DNA of 64,000 bases from Desulfosudis oleivorans (GCA_020723305.1 DYJC01000003.1:584-64583), one strand, 5' to 3'; positions 8,819 through 19,271 are shown, numbered from the stretch's first letter. Numbers and translations are program-made. The notes: a model not told the origin generated them from the letters alone.

Positions 8819-9432
8819 AAATCACCAAGTCCAAAACATATAAAACCTTTACCAATCCGATCTGGGGCAACAATCCGATTTCGATCCAGATGCTGGGGAT
8901 CTGTTCTTCCCTGGCGGTCACGGTTCAGTTGAAGACCGCCGTGGTCATGTCCTTGTCCCTGGCATTTGTGGTTGCCTTCTCCAGTATGATTATTTCGCTG
9001 ATACGGAATCATATCCCGCGGAATATCCGTATCCTGGCGGAACTGGCCGTTATCGCCACCCTGGTCATTTTGGCGGATGAGTTCCTTCGGGCCTATTTTT
9101 ATGATATCAGCAAACAGCTCTCTGTTTTTGTCGGATTGATTATCACCAACTGCATTGTAATGGGACGGGCAGAGGCTTTCGCACTTTCCAATCCCCCGCA
9201 TCTTGCATTTGTGGATGGTCTGGGAAATGGTGCCGGATATGGGTCGGTTCTGATAACCGTCGCTTTTATCCGGGAGCTGCTGGGGTCCGGCAAACTGTTT
9301 GGGTTCAAGGTGATTCCAGAATCCATGTATGCTGCGGGATATGAGGATACGGGTTTTATGCTGCTGGCACCGGCTGCCTTTATCATCATCGGTCTTCTGG
9401 TCTGGCTTCAGAAATCGATCGTAAGGGATTGA
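8815..9432 (+). CDS. nqrD: Na+-NQR subunit D
   Basis: A 205-residue membrane subunit with six predicted helices, homologous to NqrE and RnfA/RnfE. Conserved patches are [18 protein letters not shown] and [16 protein letters not shown]; the cysteines in LGICS and ITNCIVMG are those that, with NqrE, hold the intramembrane iron centre in known structures. The start at 8815 is chosen because it overlaps the nqrC stop as ATGA and gives the usual length; ATG 8803 is an alternative. Confidence 0.94.
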   Translation: MKITKSKTYKTFTNPIWGNNPISIQMLGICSSLAVTVQLKTAVVMSLSLAFVVAFSSMIISLIRNHIPRNIRILAELAVIATLVILADEFLRAYFYDISKQLSVFVGLIITNCIVMGRAEAFALSNPPHLAFVDGLGNGAGYGSVLITVAFIRELLGSGKLFGFKVIPESMYAAGYEDTGFMLLAPAAFIIIGLLVWLQKSIVRD

Positions 9433-9480
9433 TTTGGATGATGGCGTGTCATCTAAGGTTTCGTGTGCAGGAGTTTTTTT

Positions 9481-10089
9481 ATGAATGATCTGATCAATAT
9501 TTTTGTAAACTCGGTTTTTGTGGGAAACATATTGCTGGCCTATTTTCTCGGTATGTGTTCCTTTGTTGCGGTTTCAAAAAATATTGATACAGCCATCGGC
9601 CTTGGGTTTGCGGTAGTGTTTGTTCTCTCGGTGACGACTCCTGTCAACTGGCTGATTTACCATTTCCTTCTGGCTCCGGGAGCGCTGGCATGGGCAGGAT
9701 TACCGGATATGGATCTGAGCTATCTCAAGCTGATCACATTCATCGTAGTCATTGCCACCATCGTCCAGGTGATTGAGATGCTGATCGACCGCTTTTCCAG
9801 TGCATTATATGCGGCCTTGGGTGTATTCCTTCCCCTGATTGCCGTGAATTGCGCGATCCTCGGGGCTGCCCTGTTCATGGTGGAACGAAATTATACCTTC
9901 ATTGAATCCACGGTGTACGGGTTTGGTTCCGGTGTAGGGTGGATGCTCGCCATCGTATCCATGGCAGCCATCCGCATCAAACTGCGGTATGCAAATACAC
10001 CCAAGGGGCTTGAAGGATATGGAATCACGATGATTGTTACCGGGCTCATGGCCATGGCATTCATGCTGTTTTCAGGAATCACATTATAA
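9481..10089 (+). CDS. nqrE: Na+-NQR subunit E
   Basis: A 202-residue membrane subunit, sister of NqrD with inverted topology. Visible landmarks are [20 protein letters not shown] and [14 protein letters not shown], carrying the two conserved cysteines of the intramembrane iron site. ATG 9481 follows GCAGGAG at good distance and is preferred over 9463. The stop shares one base with the nqrF start (TAATG). Confidence 0.94.
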   Translation: MNDLINIFVNSVFVGNILLAYFLGMCSFVAVSKNIDTAIGLGFAVVFVLSVTTPVNWLIYHFLLAPGALAWAGLPDMDLSYLKLITFIVVIATIVQVIEMLIDRFSSALYAALGVFLPLIAVNCAILGAALFMVERNYTFIESTVYGFGSGVGWMLAIVSMAAIRIKLRYANTPKGLEGYGITMIVTGLMAMAFMLFSGITL

Positions 10090-11306
10090 TGATCTACCTG
10101 GTGGGTATAACGGTTTTTACCGGTGTGGTCTTTATCCTGGTGACGATTCTTCTTTTTATCGAAGCCAGAATCGTTACCAGAGGGGATTGCCGGATTGTAA
10201 TCAACGAGGATGCGGAAGAGAGTGTCACGGTTTCATCCGGATCGACCCTTCTGGCATCCCTGGTCAACAATGGTGTATTTCTGCCTTCGGCCTGCGGCGG
10301 CGGAGGGTCCTGCGGCCAATGCCGGTGCAGAGTGGAAAAGGGGGGAGGTGATTTCCTGCCGACGGAGCTGCCCCATCTGTCCCGGAAGGAGAAGAAGGAA
10401 AATATCCGTCTTGCCTGCCAGGTCAAGGTAAGGCAGGATATGGAGATCCGGATTCCCCCTGAGATTTTCAGTATCCAGAGATACAATGCAACCGTTGTCT
10501 CCAACAGCAATGTGGCAACCTTTATCAAAGAGCTGGTTCTGTCTCTGGATCCAGGGCAGGAACTGGAGTTCAAGGCCGGCGCATATATGCAGATCGATAT
10601 TCCCGAGTATGAGGTTAAATTTACGGAATTCAATGTGCAGGACCGGTTTAAAGCAGCATGGGAAAAGTTTAATCTCCGGAAACTGGAATCTTCCTCCGAA
10701 GAGACGGTGAACCGGGCCTATTCTCTGGCCAGTCCGCCTTATGAAAGAGAGTTGAAATTTGATATCCGGCTGGCGACTCCGCCTGAGGATCATCCGGATG
10801 CCCCGCCCGGTGTCGGGTCATCCTATACATTCAGTCTTAAACCCGGCAACAAGATCACCCTGAGCGGCCCGTATGGTGATTTCTTTGTAAAGGATACCGA
10901 CCGGGAGATGTGCTTTATCGGCGGTGGTGCTGGGATGGCACCCATGCGGTGCCATATTCTTCATCAGCTCAATACGATTCGGACCAACCGGAAGATGAGT
11001 TTCTGGTATGGAGCAAGATCCAGGCAGGAGATGTTTTATGATGATGAGTTTCAGGAGCTTGATCGGAAGTTTGACAATTTTTCCTATCATGTGGCTTTGT
11101 CACAGCCACAGCCGGAGGATAACTGGACCGGGATGACCGGCTATATTCATCAGTGTCTGTTTGATTCCTATCTTCGGGATCATCCGGATCCTACGGAAAT
11201 TGAATACTATTTATGCGGTCCGCCCGGGATGATCAACGCAGTAATGAAGATGCTGGACAATCTGGGTGTGGAACCGGATATGATTGCTTTTGATGATTTT
11301 GGGTAA
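10089..11306 (+). CDS. nqrF: Na+-NQR subunit F, NADH-oxidising
   Basis: The entry point for electrons: one N-terminal membrane helix, a plant-type [2Fe-2S] domain, then FAD- and NADH-binding domains (405 residues). The iron-sulfur cysteines are in ACGGGGSCGQC (Cys69, 75, 78) plus the later LACQV cysteine. FAD is bound at RAYSLAS and NAD at GGGAGMAPMR. The protein ends with the invariant DDFG. All residues needed for NADH to FAD to 2Fe-2S transfer appear present. Family-A repeats follow within 70 bp. Confidence 0.97.
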   Translation: MIYLVGITVFTGVVFILVTILLFIEARIVTRGDCRIVINEDAEESVTVSSGSTLLASLVNNGVFLPSACGGGGSCGQCRCRVEKGGGDFLPTELPHLSRKEKKENIRLACQVKVRQDMEIRIPPEIFSIQRYNATVVSNSNVATFIKELVLSLDPGQELEFKAGAYMQIDIPEYEVKFTEFNVQDRFKAAWEKFNLRKLESSSEETVNRAYSLASPPYERELKFDIRLATPPEDHPDAPPGVGSSYTFSLKPGNKITLSGPYGDFFVKDTDREMCFIGGGAGMAPMRCHILHQLNTIRTNRKMSFWYGARSRQEMFYDDEFQELDRKFDNFSYHVALSQPQPEDNWTGMTGYIHQCLFDSYLRDHPDPTEIEYYLCGPPGMINAVMKMLDNLGVEPDMIAFDDFG

Positions 11307-11373
11307 GGTTGCATATGCCCCCATGAGGGAAGAACTCAGACATATTCCCCCCATGAGGGGATAACCAATTGAT

Positions 11374-11484
11374 ATTCCCCCCTTGAGGGGGGATTAAGGG
11401 GGGTGTAATATAAGGACTCTTTTTCAAAAATTTTTTTCGTAATAAGCAGTAGACACCCCCCGTTGCCCCCCTCAAGGGGGGAAT
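11374..11484. repeat. Repeat family A, copy 2
   Basis: ATTCCCCCCTTGAGGGGGGA plus TTAAGGGGGGTGT at the left and GACACCCCCCGTTGCCCCCC plus TCAAGGGGGGAAT at the right. Two extra degenerate left ends precede it (about 11316 and 11344), as if ends had been duplicated. It separates nqrF from the rubredoxin gene. Confidence 0.85.
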
Positions 11485-11586
11485 AACAGAAATAGGGGAT
11501 ATCCGGCATAACTTTTGAATACTTGTAGCTGTTTGATCAGCGTTTTTTATTAACCACGTTTAACCAGAAAACACAGGGAGGTAAGA

Positions 11587-11748
11587 ATGGACAGATATGT
11601 ATGTAATATTTGCGGGTATGTGTATGATCCGATTGAGGGTGATCCGGATAATGAAATTGTTCCGGGAACAGCATTTGATGATCTGCCCGATAATTGGGAA
11701 TGTCCGGTTTGCGGTGCTTCCAAGGATGATTTTTCCAAAGAAGAGTAG
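11587..11748 (+). CDS. rd: Rubredoxin
   Basis: A 53-residue electron carrier with one Fe(Cys)4 site. The ligands are in [10 protein letters not shown] (Cys6, Cys9) and [11 protein letters not shown] (near residues 39-42). Length and sequence match classical anaerobe rubredoxins. ATG 11587 is preceded by GGGAGGTAAGA. It lies 115 bp upstream of the flavodiiron protein, its usual electron acceptor, and could also reduce desulfoferrodoxin and the rubrerythrins in this window. The gene is easily missed because of its size. Confidence 0.97.
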   Translation: MDRYVCNICGYVYDPIEGDPDNEIVPGTAFDDLPDNWECPVCGASKDDFSKEE

Positions 11749-11863
11749 AAGATTTTTTTCGATTGTGCCTTGCTTGGTTCAATATGATCCGTACTCCGGC
11801 ACTTTGCCGGAGTTACGGAATCATGATTTATTATTGTTTTATCAATCTTGAAGAGGAAGTAGA

Positions 11864-13054
11864 ATGGAACAGACAGAAATCGCAAAAGGAATTTACAATG
11901 TCGGAGTGGTTGACTGGAACATTCGGGATTTTCACGGATATTCCACTCATAACGGAACCACATACAACGCCTTTCTGATTGTGGATGAAAAAATTGCGCT
12001 GATCGATACGGTAAAAAAACCGTTTTCCGATCAGCTTATCGAGAATATATCAAGGATTGTCGATCCCAAAAAAATTGATTTTGTCATCAGTAATCATACG
12101 GAAATGGATCATTCAGGAGGTTTGCCCCGGGTCATGCATCGGATCGGAGAAGACAAACCCCTCTACTGCTCAAAGATGGGAGAAAAGAACCTTTCTAAGC
12201 ATTTTTCCCGGAAGTGGAACTACCAGGCGGTTGAGAATGGCGGCACATTGAGTCTGGGCAAAAGAACCCTTCAATTCCTGGAAACCCGCATGCTCCATTG
12301 GCCGGACAGTATGTTCACTTACCTTGTGGAAGATAAAATCCTGTTTTCCAGCGACGGGTTTGGTCAGCATTATGCCGGGCCGGAAAAATTTGATGATCAG
12401 GTCGGCGATGCGATCATGATCCACGCCAAAAAATATTTTGCCAATATTCTGCTGCTGTATTCCGCCCAAACATTGAAGCTGATGGAAACCGTCAATAAAC
12501 TGGGTTTGGAATTCAACATGATCTGCCCGGATCATGGGATCATCTGGCGGAAAGATCCAAAGAAAATCATAGATGCCTATGTGGAGTGGAGTGAACAGAA
12601 GTCCGGAAAAAAAGTGCTGATTGTATACGACACCATGTGGCACAGCACGGAACAGATGGCGGGAAAAATCGCCGAGGGCGTTTCCCTGGAGGGAGTAGAA
12701 GTCAGGCCTATGAACCTCCGCCATTGCCATCGCAGTGACGTGATGACCGAGGTCATGGATGCACGGGCGGTTGTGATCGGTTCTCCGACACTGAACAATA
12801 ATATCTATCCGACAGTAAGTGATTTTCTGACGTACATGAAGGGGTTGAAACCCAAGGGCAAGATCGGAGCAAGTTTCGGCTCCTATGGATGGAGCGGGGA
12901 AGCGGTAGGAGTGATTAAAAGCGAGCTGGAAGCCATGAAATTCGAGATGATCGATCCAGGACTGAAGATCCAGTATGTACCGGACCCGGAAGGAATCGAA
13001 GCCTGTATTGAGTTTGGCCGAAAGATCGGAAAAGCAGTGAAAGAAGGCGGATAA
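11864..13054 (+). CDS. roo: Flavodiiron protein (rubredoxin:oxygen/NO oxidoreductase)
   Basis: A 396-residue cytoplasmic enzyme that reduces O2 to water and/or NO to N2O. The N-terminal metallo-beta-lactamase-like domain has the diiron ligand motif HTEMDHSGG (about residues 79-87), with later histidines in MLHW and CPDHGI. The C-terminal flavodoxin domain starts at VLIVYDTMWHSTEQMA and ends with the FMN loop GSYGWSGEA. No extra rubredoxin or flavin-reductase domain is fused, so it is a class A enzyme that needs the separate rubredoxin upstream. GAGGAAGTAGA precedes the ATG. Confidence 0.97.
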   Translation: MEQTEIAKGIYNVGVVDWNIRDFHGYSTHNGTTYNAFLIVDEKIALIDTVKKPFSDQLIENISRIVDPKKIDFVISNHTEMDHSGGLPRVMHRIGEDKPLYCSKMGEKNLSKHFSRKWNYQAVENGGTLSLGKRTLQFLETRMLHWPDSMFTYLVEDKILFSSDGFGQHYAGPEKFDDQVGDAIMIHAKKYFANILLLYSAQTLKLMETVNKLGLEFNMICPDHGIIWRKDPKKIIDAYVEWSEQKSGKKVLIVYDTMWHSTEQMAGKIAEGVSLEGVEVRPMNLRHCHRSDVMTEVMDARAVVIGSPTLNNNIYPTVSDFLTYMKGLKPKGKIGASFGSYGWSGEAVGVIKSELEAMKFEMIDPGLKIQYVPDPEGIEACIEFGRKIGKAVKEGG

Positions 13055-13074
13055 ATTTTTATTATTCCCCCAAT

Positions 13075-13180
13075 AAATTCCCCCTTGAGGGGGGCCAGGG
13101 GGGTGTTTGGTTTGTTATAAAAAGCACTTACAGAAATTCGTTCATATCACACCCCCCTTTAATCCCCCCTCAAGGGGGGA
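13075..13180. repeat. Repeat family A, copy 3
   Basis: AAATTCCCCCTTGAGGGGGG then CCAGGGGGGTGTTTGG, AT-rich centre, then TCACACCCCCCTTTAATCCC ending CCCTCAAGGGGGGAA. It lies between the flavodiiron protein and the 2-oxoacid oxidoreductase operon. Confidence 0.85.
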
Positions 13181-13240
13181 AAAGGTCAGTTTCTCTTGAG
13201 GGGGAAAGTAAATGGGGTCAGCTGAATAAGGAGAAAACAG

Positions 13241-14938
13241 ATGGCTATCGATATAACTGTTAAAATTGCAGGAGAGGCGGGTCAGGGGATTCAGACCGTG
13301 GGAGACCTTTTGTCTCTTGTGTGTCAGAAGGCCGGACTGTATCTGATGGGCATAAACGATTTTGAATCCAGAATCCGGGGCGGGTACAGTTTTTTCCAGC
13401 TTCGGATCAGCGACCGGCCAGTCTATGCACCCTGTCCGGAGGTTGATCTTCTGGTTGCCTTGAATCAGAAATCCTATGATGCCTACCATCGGGAGTTAAC
13501 CAGCGAGGGCCTTTCCTTGATCGATATTCAGGGCGAACCCCTTGCCAATCAGGTTGCGATTCCCATAGACGAGCTTGCTGCAAAAGCAGGCGGCAAAATT
13601 GCTGCCAACACGGTAGCCGCAGGTGCCTGTCTTGGCTTGCTGGGAGCGCCCATCCAAATTCTTGAAGGGATATTGACAGACCGGTTTCAGAACAAACCCG
13701 GGAATGTTCTTGAGATGAATCTGTCCGCAGCCAGGCTTGGGTTTGATCATGTCCGGGATATTGGTTTTTTCAAAAAATTTAAATGGAAGATGGAATCATC
13801 CAAAGGCGCATTGATTGACGGTTCCAGGGCCATTGCTCTGGGTGCACTGGCGGGAGATTGCCGGATTGCATCGTTTTATCCCATGTCACCGGCTACCGGG
13901 GTCATGACTCATCTTGTCTCTTTGGCAGATGAATTCCCGATTGTCGTGGAACAGGCCGAAGATGAAATCGCTGCCGTCAATATAATTGTCGGTGCTTCCT
14001 TTGCCGGGGCACGGGCCATGACATCCACATCCGGAGGCGGGTTCTGTCTGATGACCGAAGGCCTCGGGTTGGCTGCGATCACGGAAACCCCGATTGTGAT
14101 TGTGAATGCCCAGCGTCCGGGGCCGGCAACAGGATTGCCCACAAGGACAGCGCAAGGGGATCTGATGTTTGTGATAAATGCATCCCAGGATGAGTTTCCC
14201 AGATTTGTGCTGGCTCCGGGAACTCCGGCAGAGGCGTTTGAAATAACGATAAGGGCTTTTCATCTGTCGGAAAAGTATCAGGTTCCGGCGATCATTCTGG
14301 CGGATCAGACCCTGAACGATTCGATCTATATAGCTGAAAAACCGCTTGCGGCTCCTCAGAAAGTCGAAAGATTTATTGTAGATGACAGCCGGATGGAATC
14401 TCCTTCCGATTACAGGAGATTTGCCGTAACCGAATCCGGAGTTTCGCCCAGGGCGCTGCCCTGTAATGGAAAGGCACTGGTCATTGCTACCGGAAACGAG
14501 CACCGGGAAGACGGGCATACCTCGGAAGTGGATTCAGACCGGATCACCATGATGAACAAACGGAATGCCAAATGGCCGGCCATGCTTTCAGAGATGCTTC
14601 CCCCGGAAACCGATCATGGAGAGAGTGATATCCTTCTGGTGGGTTGGGGTTCCAGCAAGGGAGCAATCCGGGAAAGCGCGGATCTGCTGCGGAAACAGGG
14701 GGTGAGTGTCGGGGCTGTTCATATGACCGATCTGTGGCCTTTCCCAGCGGATACTGTCAAAAAGATTCTGGAGAAATGCAACCGCTTTTTCGTGGTCGAG
14801 CAGAATTCCACCGCGCAATTGGGAAGACTGATCCGTGAACAGACCGGTCTGGCCCATAACGGTGCCATACTCAAATATGACGGGCGGCCGTTTTTCCCGA
14901 GTGAAATCGTGGACGGATTGAAGAGATATCTATCATAG
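13241..14938 (+). CDS. korA: 2-oxoacid:ferredoxin oxidoreductase, fused gamma-alpha subunit
   Basis: A 565-residue fusion of the gamma domain (about residues 1-190, AGEAGQGIQTVGDLL and the GGYSFFQLRIS region) and the alpha domain (from about 200, SFYPMSPATGVM and VVEQAEDEIAAVN). With the next gene it forms a thiamine-diphosphate enzyme that oxidatively decarboxylates a 2-oxoacid to an acyl-CoA, reducing ferredoxin. The two-subunit gamma-alpha/beta layout is typical of 2-oxoglutarate-type (Kor) enzymes, but substrate cannot be fixed from sequence; the TPP-loop motif MSPATG differs from the ITPSS form often seen. AAGGAG precedes the ATG. Confidence 0.85.
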   Translation: MAIDITVKIAGEAGQGIQTVGDLLSLVCQKAGLYLMGINDFESRIRGGYSFFQLRISDRPVYAPCPEVDLLVALNQKSYDAYHRELTSEGLSLIDIQGEPLANQVAIPIDELAAKAGGKIAANTVAAGACLGLLGAPIQILEGILTDRFQNKPGNVLEMNLSAARLGFDHVRDIGFFKKFKWKMESSKGALIDGSRAIALGALAGDCRIASFYPMSPATGVMTHLVSLADEFPIVVEQAEDEIAAVNIIVGASFAGARAMTSTSGGGFCLMTEGLGLAAITETPIVIVNAQRPGPATGLPTRTAQGDLMFVINASQDEFPRFVLAPGTPAEAFEITIRAFHLSEKYQVPAIILADQTLNDSIYIAEKPLAAPQKVERFIVDDSRMESPSDYRRFAVTESGVSPRALPCNGKALVIATGNEHREDGHTSEVDSDRITMMNKRNAKWPAMLSEMLPPETDHGESDILLVGWGSSKGAIRESADLLRKQGVSVGAVHMTDLWPFPADTVKKILEKCNRFFVVEQNSTAQLGRLIREQTGLAHNGAILKYDGRPFFPSEIVDGLKRYLS

Positions 14939-14949
14939 GGAGAAGAATC

Positions 14950-15804
14950 ATGGTAACCATTCAAGATTTTGATTGCTCATATGAGAACAACTGGTGTCCG
15001 GGATGCGGTAATTTCGGAATCCTGTCTTCCATGAAAGAAGCCTTTGCTGCGCTGGATCTGCCGCCTGAAAAACTGCTTCTGATTTCCGGTATCGGGCAGG
15101 CTGCCAAAACGCCCCATTTCCTGAAATGCAACCTGTTTCATACCCTGCACGGTCGCGCCCTGGCCATTGCCACCGGGGCAAAAATGGCAAATCATGAATT
15201 GACCATTGTGGTCAATTCCGGAGACGGGGACTGCTACGGAGAAGGCGGAAATCATTTCATGAATGCCATCCGGAGAAATGTCAACCTGACGCTTCTGGTT
15301 CATAACAACAAGGTGTATGGCCTGACCAAGGGCCAGGCTTCGCCGACATCCGATATCGGCATGGTGACCAAGACGCAGCCGCACGGCGTTATTGCAGAAT
15401 CATTTAATCCCCTGGCCATTGCCCTGTCTCTGGGAGCAGGGTTTGTTGCACGCGGTTTTTCCGGAGGCGGGGAACAGTTGACGCGCCTGATTCAGGCAGG
15501 GATGAAACATCAGGGGTTTTCGCTGATCGATATTGCGCAGCCCTGTGTCTCGTTCAACAAGGTGAATACCCATTCCTGGTATAAAAAACGGGTGTATGAT
15601 CTTCAGCAGGAAAACCACAGGACTGATGATTTTCAAAAAGCCCTGGAACTCTCCTTTCTGTGGGGAGACAGAATACCCACAGGCATTCTCTACCAGAAAA
15701 AGACGCCTTCGTTTACGGAAAGGCTGGGCATTGAAAAGGACGGGCCGATCATCCGCCGGAAATATGATCCGTTGAAATTGCAGAAAGTGCTCTCTGCACT
15801 CTGA
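14950..15804 (+). CDS. korB: 2-oxoacid:ferredoxin oxidoreductase, beta subunit
   Basis: The 284-residue TPP-binding subunit. It has WCPGCGNFGIL near the N-terminus (two [4Fe-4S] ligands), a third cysteine in LKCNLFHTLHGRA, the Mg-TPP motif GDGDCYGEGGNHFMNAIRRN, NNKVYGLTKGQASPTS, and a fourth cysteine in AQPCVSF. One proximal cluster is therefore expected and no separate ferredoxin-like delta subunit is encoded nearby. It follows the alpha subunit after 11 bp with its own GGGAGAAG. Confidence 0.88.
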   Translation: MVTIQDFDCSYENNWCPGCGNFGILSSMKEAFAALDLPPEKLLLISGIGQAAKTPHFLKCNLFHTLHGRALAIATGAKMANHELTIVVNSGDGDCYGEGGNHFMNAIRRNVNLTLLVHNNKVYGLTKGQASPTSDIGMVTKTQPHGVIAESFNPLAIALSLGAGFVARGFSGGGEQLTRLIQAGMKHQGFSLIDIAQPCVSFNKVNTHSWYKKRVYDLQQENHRTDDFQKALELSFLWGDRIPTGILYQKKTPSFTERLGIEKDGPIIRRKYDPLKLQKVLSAL

Positions 15805-15817
15805 CTCAGGAGGCAGT

Positions 15818-16570
15818 ATGATCAAATCAGGCTTATGGAAAATTATTTTCCGGACCAATGTCTTTGTCCTGATCCTGTCATTGAGTTTTTTACGTTTTGC
15901 TTTTTCCGGAGAAAAGGTGATTTTGACAACCCATAATCTGTATCCCTATGGGAGTTATCCGATCGATAAACAGTTTCAAACCATAGTTGCAGATGAAACT
16001 TTCACAGGCTTGGCTGTTGATCTGGTTCGATGTGTGTTTAAAAAAATGGATATTCCTATTGAGATTCAAGTCGTTCCCTGGAAAAGGGCACAGATGTATG
16101 TGAAGAAGGGGTTGGCAGATGGATTTTTTGCAGCATCGCAGGAGGATTCTCGGGATGAATTTGCCGTAAAGACAGCGGAAATCGCCGATCAGAAATGGAA
16201 CTGGTATCTTCTCAAAGAAAACCCCATGAATCCAAATGATTCATCGTTCAAGGAAAAAGCATCTGTCGGCGGTTTTCTGGGAGCGAATATGTTGAAATGG
16301 ATGCAGGAGAATGGTTATCATATAACTGCAATGCCGAAGGATACCGAAGGGCTGCTCAAGATGCTTCTCGGAAAAAGAGTCGATGCGGTCATGGCAAATA
16401 ACCATGTAATGGCCGCGCTGTTGCAGAAGCATGGCGCAGAAGATAAGGTCAGAATTTTCTTGAATCAGGATAAACCTCTGTATGTTTATTTTTCAAAAGG
16501 ATTTTTGAAATCCCGTCCGGGATTTATCGAAAGATTCAACAGCCTTGTCCCCAATTGCAGAAAAAAATAA
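15818..16570 (+). CDS. Periplasmic solute-binding protein family 3
   Basis: A 250-residue secreted protein: signal peptide to about residue 30 (hydrophobic VFVLILSLSFLRFAFSG), then a type II periplasmic-binding fold, with TGLAVDLVRCVFKKMDIPIE and VPWKRAQMYVKKGLADGFFA as family marks. No ABC permease or ATPase is adjacent, so it may be an orphan binding protein or a sensor-like relative. AGGAGG precedes the ATG, 13 bp after korB, so it may be transcribed with the oxidoreductase; a shared role is not evident. Confidence 0.8.
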   Translation: MIKSGLWKIIFRTNVFVLILSLSFLRFAFSGEKVILTTHNLYPYGSYPIDKQFQTIVADETFTGLAVDLVRCVFKKMDIPIEIQVVPWKRAQMYVKKGLADGFFAASQEDSRDEFAVKTAEIADQKWNWYLLKENPMNPNDSSFKEKASVGGFLGANMLKWMQENGYHITAMPKDTEGLLKMLLGKRVDAVMANNHVMAALLQKHGAEDKVRIFLNQDKPLYVYFSKGFLKSRPGFIERFNSLVPNCRKK

Positions 16571-16581
16571 AGGAGGCGCTC

Positions 16582-16788
16582 ATGAAAAAACATATTTTTT
16601 CGATCCCCAACATTACCTGCGGTCACTGTGTCCAGGCCATCAAAAATGAATTGAGTGAAATGGATGGAATCATCCGCGTAGAAGGAGATCCGGGAAAAAA
16701 GGAGATCCAGGTTCAGTATGAGGAGCCTGCCACACTGGAAGGGATTACAGCGCTATTGCAGGAGATCAACTACCCTGCGGAATCGTAA
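16582..16788 (+). CDS. copZ: Copper chaperone CopZ-like, single HMA domain
   Basis: A 68-residue heavy-metal-associated domain protein with the ferredoxin-like fold and metal site NITCGHCVQAI (C-x-x-C). It would carry Cu(I) to the P-type ATPase encoded directly downstream; its TAA is followed immediately by the copA ATG. ATG 16582 follows AAGGAGGCGCTC and gives the normal size; the in-frame upstream ATG would overlap the binding-protein gene without benefit. Confidence 0.9.
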   Translation: MKKHIFSIPNITCGHCVQAIKNELSEMDGIIRVEGDPGKKEIQVQYEEPATLEGITALLQEINYPAES

Positions 16789-19242
16789 ATGCAAACCATC
16801 ACCATACCCATCACCGGAATGAGCTGCGCGAATTGTGCGCAGAATATTGAAAGAAACGTAAAGAAGCTGGACGGTGTTCAGGAGGTTTCCGTCAATTTTG
16901 CGGCTGAACAGGCCATGATCCGTTTGGATCCAAAAGAGATCCGGATCAATGAGATTATTCAACAGATCCAAGTTGCCGGATTCAATGTTCCAAAACACCA
17001 GGCAGAATTCCCGGTGACCGGCATGACCTGTGCCAATTGCGCAGCCACGATTGAACGGGTGGTTGGAAAGAAACTGCCCGGCGTGATCAAAGCGTCAGTA
17101 AATTTTGCATCCGAAAGATTGTCCGTGGAATATATCCCGGCGGTTACAAGTCTTGATGATATTTCATCTGCTGTCCGGAAAGCCGGATTTGACATGATTC
17201 TTCCCGATGATTCGGACACCGGGGAAGACCTTGAAAAAAAAGCCCGGGAAAAGGAAATTAATGATCAGACCCGGAAGTTCCTGGTCGGCGTTCTGTTTGG
17301 ACTCCCCCTTTTTTTATTCAGCATGGGAAGGGATTTTTCCCTGATCGGAATGTGGAGCCATGCTTCCTGGGTGAACTGGTTGTTCTTGGCGATGGCAACC
17401 CCGGTGCAGTTTTATACCGGCTGGGATTACTATACCGGGGGAATGAAAAGCCTTCTTAGCGGAAGCGCGAACATGGATGTCCTGGTAGCCATGGGTTCTT
17501 CGGTGGCCTACTTCTATTCGCTGTTCATACTCGTTTTGCCGGAACTGGGCGGGCATGTCTATTTTGAAACTTCGGCAATGATCATCACCTTGATCAAGCT
17601 GGGAAAGATGCTTGAATCCCGTACCAAGGGAAAGACCGGCGGTGCCATCCGGAAATTGATCAGCCTTCGACCGAAACATGCGGTCATCCTGACGGATGGC
17701 GTTGAAAAAGAAGTTCTTTTGACCCGCGTGGTAGTAGGCGATATCGTTGTTGTCCGTCCGGGCGAACGAATCCCGGTAGACGGGGTGGTGCTGTCCGGAG
17801 AATCAACCGTGGATGAATCCATGCTGACCGGTGAGCCGCTTCCGGTGGACAAGAAGAAGGATGACAAGGTGACCGGCGGAACCATCAATGGGGAGGGGCG
17901 CATTGTTTTTACAGCCGGACGTGTGGGAAAGGATACGGCCCTGGCGCAGATTATCCGGATGGTTCAGGAAGCCCAGGGAAGCAAGGCTCCGATTCAGGCT
18001 CTGGCAGACAGGGTTGCATCGTTTTTTGTTCCTTCAGTCATGGTTATCGCTCTGATCACGTTTCTGTCCTGGTTATATATCCAGGATGATTTCCTGCCTG
18101 CCATGATCCGGCTGGTGGCCGTACTTCTCATCGCATGCCCGTGCGCATTGGGGCTGGCAACACCGACCGCCATTATGGCCGGTACCGGTATCGGCGCGGA
18201 AAAAGGGATTTTGTTCAAAAACAGCCAGGCCCTGGAAACAGCAACAAAGCTGAACACGATCGTGCTGGATAAAACCGGAACCATCACCATGGGAAAGCCG
18301 GTAGTTGTAAATCTGATTCCACTGACCGAAAGCAATGGGTCCGAAAGACAGCTTCTTCAGCTTGCGGCTTCGGTTGAAAAAGGATCGGAACATCCACTTG
18401 GCAGGGCGGTTGTTCAATATGCGGAAGAACAGGGGCTTGAGCTGTCCGGATTGCATGAATTCAAAGCCTTTGGCGGGATGGGAGTGCATGCCCGGATTGA
18501 CGGTGCAATCGTAAAGATTGGAAAACCACCCTGGTTCGCGGAGATGGGAAATAGTATCGGAGAGGGCAAAGTGGCTGTTTCCCGTCAGATCAAGGAGCTT
18601 GAGGCACAGGGCAAGACCGTGATGGCGGTTATGAAGGATGATGCTCTATATGGCCTGATCGCGGTCTCTGATTCCCTGAAACCGGATTCCGGGAAAGCGG
18701 TTCAGTTGCTTCTGGATATGAATCTGAATGTGGTCATGCTGACCGGCGACAATCCACAGACAGCACAGGCGGTTGCATCCAAAGTGAACATCCGTGAAGT
18801 GATTGCCGGAGTTCAGCCGGATCAGAAAGCGGCTGCCATAAAAAATCTTCAGAATGCCGGTCAAAAGGTCGGCATGGTCGGAGACGGCATCAATGATGCG
18901 CCTGCGCTTGTCCAGGCGGATGCGGGGTTTGCAATTGGAACCGGAACCGATGTGGCCATTGAAACCGCAGATGTCATTCTCGCAGGCGGAAGCTTGGTCA
19001 ATGTGGCGGAAGCCATGCAGATCAGCCGGAAAACCATGCAGACCATCAAGCAGAACCTTTTTTTTGCATTTGTATACAACCTTATTCTGATCCCGGTGGC
19101 AGCCGGGGTGCTGGCGCCTTTTGATTCTGTGCCGGTTTTTCTGCGGGAGCTTCATCCGATTCTGGCTGCCCTGGCAATGGCATGCAGCAGTATTTCGGTG
19201 GTTACCAATAGTTTGAGGTTGGCCCGTAGGCCGGTTAGTTAG
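16789..19242 (+). CDS. copA: Copper-exporting P1B-type ATPase
   Basis: An 817-residue inner-membrane Cu(I) exporter. Two N-terminal HMA domains carry GMSCANCAQ and GMTCANCAA. Eight membrane helices follow, with the metal-transport motif [10 protein letters not shown], phosphatase loop [14 protein letters not shown], phosphorylation site DKTGTIT, ATP-site SEHPLG and hinge GDGINDAP. All catalytic residues are present. The C-terminal end LARRPVS runs into a GGCC/GGTTAG-rich repeat-like stretch. Copper control fits the heme-copper oxidase genes elsewhere in the window. No copper-responsive regulator is adjacent. Confidence 0.96.
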   Translation: MQTITIPITGMSCANCAQNIERNVKKLDGVQEVSVNFAAEQAMIRLDPKEIRINEIIQQIQVAGFNVPKHQAEFPVTGMTCANCAATIERVVGKKLPGVIKASVNFASERLSVEYIPAVTSLDDISSAVRKAGFDMILPDDSDTGEDLEKKAREKEINDQTRKFLVGVLFGLPLFLFSMGRDFSLIGMWSHASWVNWLFLAMATPVQFYTGWDYYTGGMKSLLSGSANMDVLVAMGSSVAYFYSLFILVLPELGGHVYFETSAMIITLIKLGKMLESRTKGKTGGAIRKLISLRPKHAVILTDGVEKEVLLTRVVVGDIVVVRPGERIPVDGVVLSGESTVDESMLTGEPLPVDKKKDDKVTGGTINGEGRIVFTAGRVGKDTALAQIIRMVQEAQGSKAPIQALADRVASFFVPSVMVIALITFLSWLYIQDDFLPAMIRLVAVLLIACPCALGLATPTAIMAGTGIGAEKGILFKNSQALETATKLNTIVLDKTGTITMGKPVVVNLIPLTESNGSERQLLQLAASVEKGSEHPLGRAVVQYAEEQGLELSGLHEFKAFGGMGVHARIDGAIVKIGKPPWFAEMGNSIGEGKVAVSRQIKELEAQGKTVMAVMKDDALYGLIAVSDSLKPDSGKAVQLLLDMNLNVVMLTGDNPQTAQAVASKVNIREVIAGVQPDQKAAAIKNLQNAGQKVGMVGDGINDAPALVQADAGFAIGTGTDVAIETADVILAGGSLVNVAEAMQISRKTMQTIKQNLFFAFVYNLILIPVAAGVLAPFDSVPVFLRELHPILAALAMACSSISVVTNSLRLARRPVS

Positions 19243-19271
19243 TGAGTCTGTTTAGGGTAACCGAATTTGCC

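Noticed and set aside
5433-11306. Possible Rnf complex, because subunit A has ferredoxin motifs
   Set aside because: Gene order, the NqrA-type N-terminus, covalent-flavin NqrB/NqrC and an NqrF with 2Fe-2S, FAD and NAD domains show it is Na+-NQR.
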